Assembly (NCBI GenBank): GCA_030686995.1
Contig: CM060703.1
Span: forward strand, 112,064,361-112,128,360
Source of the DNA: Artemisia argyi
Taxonomy: Eukaryota; Streptophyta; Magnoliopsida; Asterales; Asteraceae
Reading direction: 5' to 3'
Length of the DNA: 64,000 nt
The position numbers were made by a program, and so were the translations under genes. Below the pieces are notes generated by a model that had not been told where the DNA came from, did not search any database, and worked only from the letters and a program-made list of their open reading frames with translations. Below, piece after piece: positions 57,241 through 64,000 of this stretch; the first letter of the stretch is position 1; each line of letters begins with the position of its first letter.

Positions 57241-58643
57241 CTAGCAAATTCAGTAGTAGCAAAACAATAATCCGCACCCGTATTAAATAACGTAGTAGCA
57301 TAATGATCATTGAGAGAGAACGTGCCAGTAATAACGTTCGGGTCTTGGCGCGCCTCGCTTGCATTCATTGTAAATGTCTTTCCCTTAGCTGCATTTCTAT
57401 TAAACCCTTGTCCTTGTCCTCCTTCAATAGCCAGCTGATTCCCAGGCCGTCCAAACATTCCAACAAGTTTGGGACACCAGTTTCGTAGATGATCAACACT
57501 ACCACACTCATAGCATGCCCTACGATAAACCCCTGCGCCAACCGAGTTGATTGGAGTCGCTTGAGTAATCACCGCACGACATTCCCTAGCAAAGTGTCTA
57601 GGTTTGCCACACTTGAAACACACACGACATGGAGTATTCTCAGGATGATTGTCACTACACTTAGCACATCTAGGGGCATTACCAACGTATCCCCTCTTCT
57701 CATTATTACCAGTCACAGCCGTAGGAGCTGTTCCCACATAACCCGTTGCCTTCATAGGATCTGTTGCTACGAACCCCTTTCCTTTTCTTGCTTTCTTATT
57801 GTCACCACTAAAACCAGCTGTCTTAGTAGTATCAACCTCCTCTCGCTTCTTCTCTCCCGACTTTGCCAGTGTTCCACTCCTAACTGCTTCATCCGTCAGT
57901 GCCCCAGCCTTTTGAATAGCAATTAGAAGCGTTGTCGGCTCAGTCGCCCTAACCATCGAACGAATCTGTGTAACCAATCCACGGATATACTTCTCAATAC
58001 GCTTTGATTCAGGAGTTACTAGATGAGGAACCATCCTAGCTAACTCATGGAACCTATCACTGTACCCCATATGATTAGCTCCAACCATAGTATGATTCCA
58101 CAACTCTTCTTCCAACTTTTGCAGCTCATTGACTGGGCAAAACTCCTCCACCATTAAGGCTTTGAAATCCTCCCAAGTCATACCCAAAGCCGCAACTCGT
58201 CCCCTAGCCTGAAGTTGCGTGTTCCACCAGGTCAACGCCTTGTTAGCCAAAGAACTAACCGCATACTTAACTTTCTGGACCTCACTACATCCACTTATAT
58301 CCATCACAGACTCCATTTTCTCTATCCATCGAGTAAGTGCAATTGCACCACCCTTTCCATCAAATTCCTTAGGCTGACAGGCCATGAACTCCTTGTAAGT
58401 ACACCCATTATTTCCGCCTCCTCCACTTCCAGCACCATCAGGATGAGCTCTACTGCCTATCTGCGCACTCAATTGAGTCACAAGTTCAGGCATTAAAGCT
58501 TCTAGCTGCTGATTGATCATTTGCTGAAAGATAGGGTTGCTATCCCCAATAATAGGTGTCGACTTCTTGGACTTCTTCGGTGTCCGGTAAGCTCCACTCA
58601 TAGGTGACTTAGTGATAGGTCGTCTTGGTTTCCTTGGCGCCAT
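57198..58643 (-). CDS. Gag and protease start of Tekay III (481 aa)
   Basis: Starts [10 protein letters not shown] at an ATG just after CTGCGTATTTAGGAA. The gag capsid region spans about 80-250 ([34 protein letters not shown]). Knuckles are at 326-355 ([14 protein letters not shown], with Arg for the usual Gly before His) and 377-390 ([14 protein letters not shown]). Protease begins near 440, with [11 protein letters not shown]: the active-site Asp is Asn454 (57282-57284), a G-to-A change on the coding strand. The frame then shifts and ends. Gag could still be made, but protease could not work. Confidence 0.9.
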   Translation of the reverse strand: MAPRKPRRPITKSPMSGAYRTPKKSKKSTPIIGDSNPIFQQMINQQLEALMPELVTQLSAQIGSRAHPDGAGSGGGGNNGCTYKEFMACQPKEFDGKGGAIALTRWIEKMESVMDISGCSEVQKVKYAVSSLANKALTWWNTQLQARGRVAALGMTWEDFKALMVEEFCPVNELQKLEEELWNHTMVGANHMGYSDRFHELARMVPHLVTPESKRIEKYIRGLVTQIRSMVRATEPTTLLIAIQKAGALTDEAVRSGTLAKSGEKKREEVDTTKTAGFSGDNKKARKGKGFVATDPMKATGYVGTAPTAVTGNNEKRGYVGNAPRCAKCSDNHPENTPCRVCFKCGKPRHFARECRAVITQATPINSVGAGVYRRACYECGSVDHLRNWCPKLVGMFGRPGNQLAIEGGQGQGFNRNAAKGKTFTMNASEARQDPNVITGTFSLNDHYATTLFNTGADYCFATTEFARILVLSLVNLDLVF

Positions 58644-59044
58644 TTCCTAAATACGCAGGACAATAGAACCATTAGAGACCATTCACAAGATTCTACAATC
58701 TCCATAATCCTACTCAATCATCTACCTCCCATCACATGAAACACTCACAATCATATAACCAAACAAACTCAACTCTACCACACATAAGCATATCACCATT
58801 GATTCAATGTAACATTGGCTGTAGGTCCACATATGTCGTGATACATTTATAATCGTGTTGGCCACCCACAATTTTAGATGTATCCTTCCACATGTGTACT
58901 TGCTTCCAAAGCCACACATAACAATAGTAACATCTTATAACGAATAGCACGTAATAAATACTAACCAAAATATACTCCCATAATACACGTAATATACACA
59001 CCAAAAATATCCAAACTCGCCCAAGGCTTCTCATTAAAACACGG
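58644..59044 (-). other. Tekay III leader between the solo LTR and gag
   Basis: About 400 bases without recognisable coding sequence or motif. It corresponds in position to the ORF1-gag spacer of Tekay II but has no 21-bp repeats. Confidence 0.7.
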
Positions 59045-60457
59045 TGATGAGGCGAAAAATGAACCACTTTTAGGGGGTCATTTAAGCCCGGAATTGAATT
59101 TATTTGATCAAATATTGCCCTAAATCGTTCCTTTTGTGATTTTAGGTACTTTGGCAGTGAAATCTGGAAAAGGAAGCAATTCGGACATTTTTGGAGCATA
59201 AAAGTGAAGAAAATGCTAAAGTCTTAATTTTCCTTGCTGGGAACAGTAGGTGACGGCGTCAAGAGCACCATCCTGACGGCGTCAAGAGTAACTTGCATGA
59301 CGGCCCAGTACAAACATGAAGGCGTCACGAGGAAGAGTGTCAAGAGTTAACACGTGACGGCCTGGAAGACCCTAACACATGACGGCGTCAGATGTAGATC
59401 AAGGTAGTCCGAGAAGTATTTTGGCGGCGAGATGACGGCGTCACCTATTTGGTCTTGACGCCGTCAGCCTCTATTTCCTATATATAGTTTTCTAATTTTC
59501 ACACATTAAGGAGAGGAAGTTTTGGAGAAACTCTAAGGCCGAACCTATTACGAATTTTAAAGGTTTTTCAAGGGTTTTCAGCCCTTGAAACCTTGCAAGT
59601 GTAATTGAGATAAGTGTTCTTTTAATTCAATCAATATGTCTATGTGTTGGTTGTCTATATCTTGTTCTTGTCTTGATTCCACTATGCTAGGCTAGATCTA
59701 TTTTGTGTTTGCTTAGATCTAATGAAACCTAGATGTTAATTATGTGTTGATTACTTGTTTATGGTTGTATTGGATGAATGATTTCAATGTTAGGCTTAAG
59801 AAAACTGGCAGATCTCCAAATGGTAACATGCTTGAACGTCTTAGGAAACATGAACCGATTTGCACTAGGTTTTATTGGTTATATTTAATGCATGAGTAAA
59901 TTCTAATGATTCCATGTTAGGAGCTTCTTAGCCGGCTCGACATAGGAGTGAAGTAGGCACTCTTAGGATTGGGGAGTTAAGTGCGCCACCCCATGAATGG
60001 TATTAAGGAATACAATCCGTCATCCACGCAACTATAACAAGTAATTAACGTGTAAAAGATATCGAGGGAGTAATGAAATCTAAGTAAACACAACTTCTCC
60101 ACTTATTTCTCACAACCTTAGTTTAATATAGTTTATTTTCATTTCTAGTATTTTATTTTGATTGCATCTTTAGTATTGGGTTAGTTGACTAGCAACTAAT
60201 TCCACCCAAATCCTTCAAACCCGAGATTTTAATTTGCTTTCTAAAAAATATAAAAATACAAAAAAATAATCATCTCTCATCTTTAGCACTAGTAATTAGG
60301 TTTTCTAATCCTAGCGACACTATTCCTAGCTGAACGATCAATCCCCCGGTTCTTGTCACTATACTATACTACAACGATCAGGTACACTGCCTGGTGGGGG
60401 TTGTAAGCTTCTCGAGATCCCTCGAGAGGTAAAGCCTGGTGAAATCCCCACGCATCA
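59045..60457 (+). repeat. Solo LTR of the A/C Athila family (1413 bp)
   Basis: TGATGAGGCG...CACGCATCA, flanked by CACGG (59040-59044) and CACAG (60458-60462), a target duplication with one mismatch. No primer site or internal sequence follows, so the element was lost by recombination between its LTRs. The TGACG array (TGACGGCGTCA near 59251, 59274 and 59383) and TATATATAG (59479-59487) are present. Confidence 0.93.
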
Positions 60458-60462
60458 CACAG

Positions 60463-61222
60463 GATAGATCCTAAAAATCCGAAGGAATTCACATTCCAAC
60501 ATACAATCAGTGTCAAAACAACTCAACAAAACCATAAAACATTAAAAACATAACATTGAAAACAAGTCGTACGGAGTTCGAGTCCTATCTAAGACCTAAA
60601 ACGGTGTACGCGCAGTGGACTCCAAGTCCGAATCCACTTCCTCCTCCTCGCTCACCCATCCATTCCTATTTCCATGATTCTGTGGTAGAGGATGTCTTGC
60701 AAAATCATCTTCACGATCTCTTAACTCTTCATCTATCCTATCCACAAAATCGTACAATCCTTGGGGTCTAGCCTAAACTACCCCATCATCTTCCAAAAAC
60801 TGAGGACACTTGCACGGGCACTTGGTGGTGAAGCCTTCCTTATCAGCTACCTTTGTCTCATATCTCTCCACCCTTTCCCCATTCACATTCTCGAGTGTCA
60901 GCTTCTCTTCAATCACACATGGTACCATGCTAGCGGGAAGCAATATCCTCCTGTTGGTTCTCTTCATCTTCCCAACTCTCTTGCGTCCCTTAGCAACTAC
61001 AGTAGCCCAACGAAGTGTCTTTCTTGCAGGAGGTGCCATTCTATAAATGACACACACACAATGCTAAGTACAGGGTTCGATAGACTTTCAAAACTCAATA
61101 AAATAACTCATAATTTAGGAAAATAGACATGTAAGATATTATACTTACACATAGGTCCTAAATGCAACTATATGAGGGACTCTTAAGCTATAGTCTAGGT
61201 TAAACCACCTAATTCTCTATAA
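60463..61222 (-). other. Tekay III leader with ORF1 region
   Basis: Runs from the primer site to the solo LTR. It contains ORF1 (60596-61039). The rest has no recognisable feature. Confidence 0.75.
60596..61039 (-). pseudogene. ORF1 of Tekay III (one in-frame stop)
   Basis: From the ATG at 61039 the frame has 147 codons with a single TAG, for CAG, at 60773-60775. The first half is basic (MAPPARKTLRWATVVAKGRK, RVGKMKRTNRRI) and has CPCKCP. The second half, after the stop, is acidic (DFVDRIDEELRDREDD, SEEEEVDSDLESTARTPF). It lies in the same place as ORF1 of Tekay II but shows no sequence likeness to it. I do not recognise it; a nucleic-acid or gag-binding role is only suggested by charge. Confidence 0.5.
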
Positions 61223-61240
61223 TCAAGGCTCTGATACCAA
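61223..61240 (-). other. Primer-binding site of Tekay III, initiator tRNA-Met type
   Basis: The minus strand reads TTGGTATCAGAGCCTTGA two bases after the LTR end, a good complement of the initiator tRNA-Met 3' end. Confidence 0.93.
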
Positions 61241-61242
61241 TC

Positions 61243-63256
61243 TGTCACACCCCGCCACGGCGGAAACGCGCGGGTGTAACTTCATGGATATCATCACAAC
61301 ACCTTGTGTCAACATAGAGAACAACTACATGCACATAAATAGAGCAATATACCAACACACAGTGTTGTAACAATACCCAAAGACAAATAACCAAAACAAA
61401 ATCCAAAAGGTATCTTCAATAAATTTGAAAGTACCAAACATAAAACATAAATGTATCATATCCAAAACCAAACGAAATCAAATCCCAAAACATAAATAAG
61501 TCTCCATGCAACTAAGTCTCACTTAATTGCTGCCCTCAACTTTCGCCTTAGAATGCTCACCTGAAAATGATGCTTAAAATGTCAACATAATGTTGGTGAG
61601 ATTCATAGGTTTGAGACTCAACACACAAGGCAACCAAATTCACTGTGATTACAAAAATATAGCTGGACAAATAATTATAGTAATCATATAAGCTACATAT
61701 ATTACTAGGCAACATCACACATAAGGCAACATCAGGACGGCTCGTGTCATCCGATCCCACAATGATTACAACAGGACGGCTCGTGTCATCCGATCCCACA
61801 ATAATTACAATATCAGGACGGCTCGTGTCCCTCGATCCCATTAAACACAATTAGGTCGCATGTGCGAGCAACAGGGTAAGCACCCTCCCAATTGAACCAC
61901 ACAGTTATCCCACAACATATCATTACCGTTCACATATAGCATAAGTACGATAACATTAAAATTCCAAGCTTTTTAACACCATACACATAATCACAGTAAT
62001 TCAAATCATTTAAGACAAGCATCATTCCCATCCCAAGTTTAAAACAAGTAAAAATATGGGACTATGAACTCACCTTAAACTCCGCAGCTTCCACAAAAAC
62101 AATTCACAATCTATAGCGCACAAAAAAATAATCCACATTACACAAGGTCAAGCTAAAAGCTACAAACCATTTAATACACATATGATGGATGTCTAAGACT
62201 CATATGACCCACCATGGATCTCCTAGACACCACACTAACCACTACCATAACTTAATACTCACTAAATCCCTTAAGCTCTAAAAATCAGAAAACGCAGAAT
62301 TTTTGGGTACATTCACTCACATAAAATCACGACAAATAAAGCTCAACAACTCACACCAAAAATTTTACATGGTCTCTCATAAGCATAGAAGCTAATCCCA
62401 GAAGGCTATGGGCTAATAACACACACAAATACTCATAAGAAATTCAAACTTGTCAACTACTCAAATTCGGATCTGAACGCACACCAAAAAGTTTTGATTT
62501 TTAATAATTACTTCCACAAGCTTTTATCGCGAATCCTCTTCGTGGTAGTCTAATATAACCTAAAACTTAACTATTCCAGAAAGCCAAGTCAAAATACAAC
62601 TTTTACAACCACATGACACCCTCAAACTTTTACCCAAAATCTGTCCCGGTTTGACAGCTTTGACACCTTAACAAAGAAAAATCAAAAGACCTACTTCCCG
62701 ATCTCAAAATCGACCGTGGTTGGACTTTTTGGAAATCTCTTTCATTATACTTCAATTTAGACCTAAAATTCGTGACTTAACTCTTCACCATATGTTATTT
62801 ACACTCACATCTTTACAACCATAGATTTCTGTCCAAACCCTAACACATAATCTAACGCGTTTAACACTCAATTTCCTTAACCATTAACCATATTATTAAC
62901 ATCTAATCATCCTAACATGTTTTACTTCAATAATTTACAGAAGTATATAAACCCTAGATTTCATCATATTAATTATTACATGAATCATAACAAAAATTAA
63001 TTAATTACACGTAAGGGATTAAAGATTTTACCTTGATTCTTGATTATTGCTAGACAATTATGAAACCCTAATTTTTCCTTCTTGGATCTCCTTTGTGTCG
63101 ACTCTAATAGCAGGAAAAATGGGTAGGGGAGTTTTGATTTTGTATTTATAATTATTTTGGATAACCCTTAAGGCTTAGAGTTGTATTTGGTATCAAATTT
63201 GGTTTCCTTTTTTCCCCCTAATACCCATAATCGGCCGCCCCCCCCCCCCCCCTCCC

Positions 63257-63342
<86 letters not shown>

Positions 63343-63820
63343 CTTTGTGACACTCAAACCTCATACTTTTCATATTTTATGTATTCCCCATAACAAAACC
63401 TAACGTCTTTCGCGATAAACCTTAATTTTACGACAAACCGGAAAATATTCATTTTCAAAATAAAGTTTCCAAAAATAGATTTTTACACACTCCATAAACA
63501 TTTCCTCACAAAAACAACATTCCCGTAACTTACTAATGCTCAATAACTTGAACGAAGACTCGTTACGCAAAACCCCAAAACGCCAAATATACACAAGTCA
63601 TTTCTACACCACATGGGTGATAAAAATGAACTTTCCCAGCATTAACATCATCAAAAATCACAATAACAACCACAACGCGAAGGGATTTAGTGCTAACTCA
63701 AATACTAACCACACTATAACACACAATAGCACACATATAACTACGCAAATCATACCAAACAAAGTTAGATTATCTCAAGGCTAAGAGTCTAAGTAACCTG
63801 CTAAAATCACGGTTGTTACA
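61243..63820 (-). repeat. 5' LTR of Tekay III (2578 bp)
   Basis: Second copy of 51430-54023 with many scattered substitutions and different (TA)n and C-run lengths (63238-63340). Confidence 0.94.
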
Positions 63821-63990
63821 CCTTCCATGATGGCGGATGGAAAAGGTTACGAACAAAGGAAACAAAGAAAAAGATAGACTAAAGAAACCTATAAAAAAAA
63901 TCTTACTAGAAAGGAATCTAGCAAGTACACCTAACAAAAAGAAATTTCAACCAAGACAATAACTATTCCCCGGCAGCTGCGCCAAAAACT
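63821..63990 (-). other. Element C: start of gag, leader and primer-binding site
   Basis: On the minus strand the primer site TGGCGCAGCTGCCGGGGAA (63966-63984) follows the LTR end. The leader is homologous to 5631-5697. An ATG at 63828 begins gag (ATG GAA) and is followed at once by the Tekay III target duplication; coding resumes at 51429. Confidence 0.85.
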
Positions 63991-64000
63991 TGATGCGTGG
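63991..64000 (-). repeat. Start of the 5' LTR of element C (cut by the window end)
   Basis: TGATGCGTGG is the complement of the LTR terminus CCACGCATCA seen at 5597-5606 and 60448-60457, so C carries the A/C-family LTR. Confidence 0.8.

Overview
The window is plant nuclear DNA made almost entirely of nested LTR retrotransposons; I found no host gene, tRNA, rRNA or CRISPR. Two Ty3/gypsy lineages are present. Athila-type elements have a primer-binding site matching tRNA-Asp and an RT with the FMDDFSVYG signature. Tekay/Del-type chromoviruses have a primer-binding site matching initiator tRNA-Met, a single gag-pol ORF, FIDD in RT and a C-terminal chromodomain-like tail. The Athila gag types and the acidic accessory ORF at 5675-7342 resemble, from memory, proteins annotated in daisy-family (Asteraceae) genomes. 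Asteraceae is therefore a likely but unproven source.

Layout. 1-5606 (+) is the 3' part of Athila element A: RNase H remnant, integrase, 2.5 kb of non-coding DNA and a 1413-bp LTR. The LTR is followed by a tRNA-Asp primer site and leader, which join abruptly at about 5700 to a different body, E. E carries zinc knuckles and an acidic ORF with a membrane segment (5675-7342), tandem repeats, a polypurine tract and a long LTR (8360 to about 12775). 12777-14916 (-) is a decayed chromovirus fragment. 14917-16225 is a truncated copy of the element-A LTR.

16226-48007 (-) is Athila element B: RT, PR, gag, leader and a 3.5-kb 5' LTR. Two young Tekay elements interrupt it. Tekay I (17564-29012, -, target duplication GTTAT) sits in its pol, and Tekay II (33136-45413, +, duplication GAAAT) sits in its LTR. 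B itself lies in the 3' non-coding region of Athila element C (48008-51429 and 63821-64000, -). C has gag and a protease-like region but no RT or integrase. C's gag is split just after its start codon by Tekay III (51430-63820, -), which in turn holds a solo copy of the A/C LTR (59045-60457).

How the parts relate. Tekay II is the only element with an unbroken 1527-residue gag-pol. It also has a separate coiled-coil ORF1 and, between the two, six 21-nt repeats that encode an aromatic heptad. Its protease active site reads DLG where DTG or DSG is expected. Tekay I has almost identical LTRs but a dead interior, so it was probably moved in trans by a relative of Tekay II; the two share primer site, LTR ends and a perfectly conserved 144-bp LTR block. 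Tekay III is older: its protease reads NTG and its pol has several stops. The A/C LTR carries an array of TGACG/CGTCA sites directly upstream of its TATA box.
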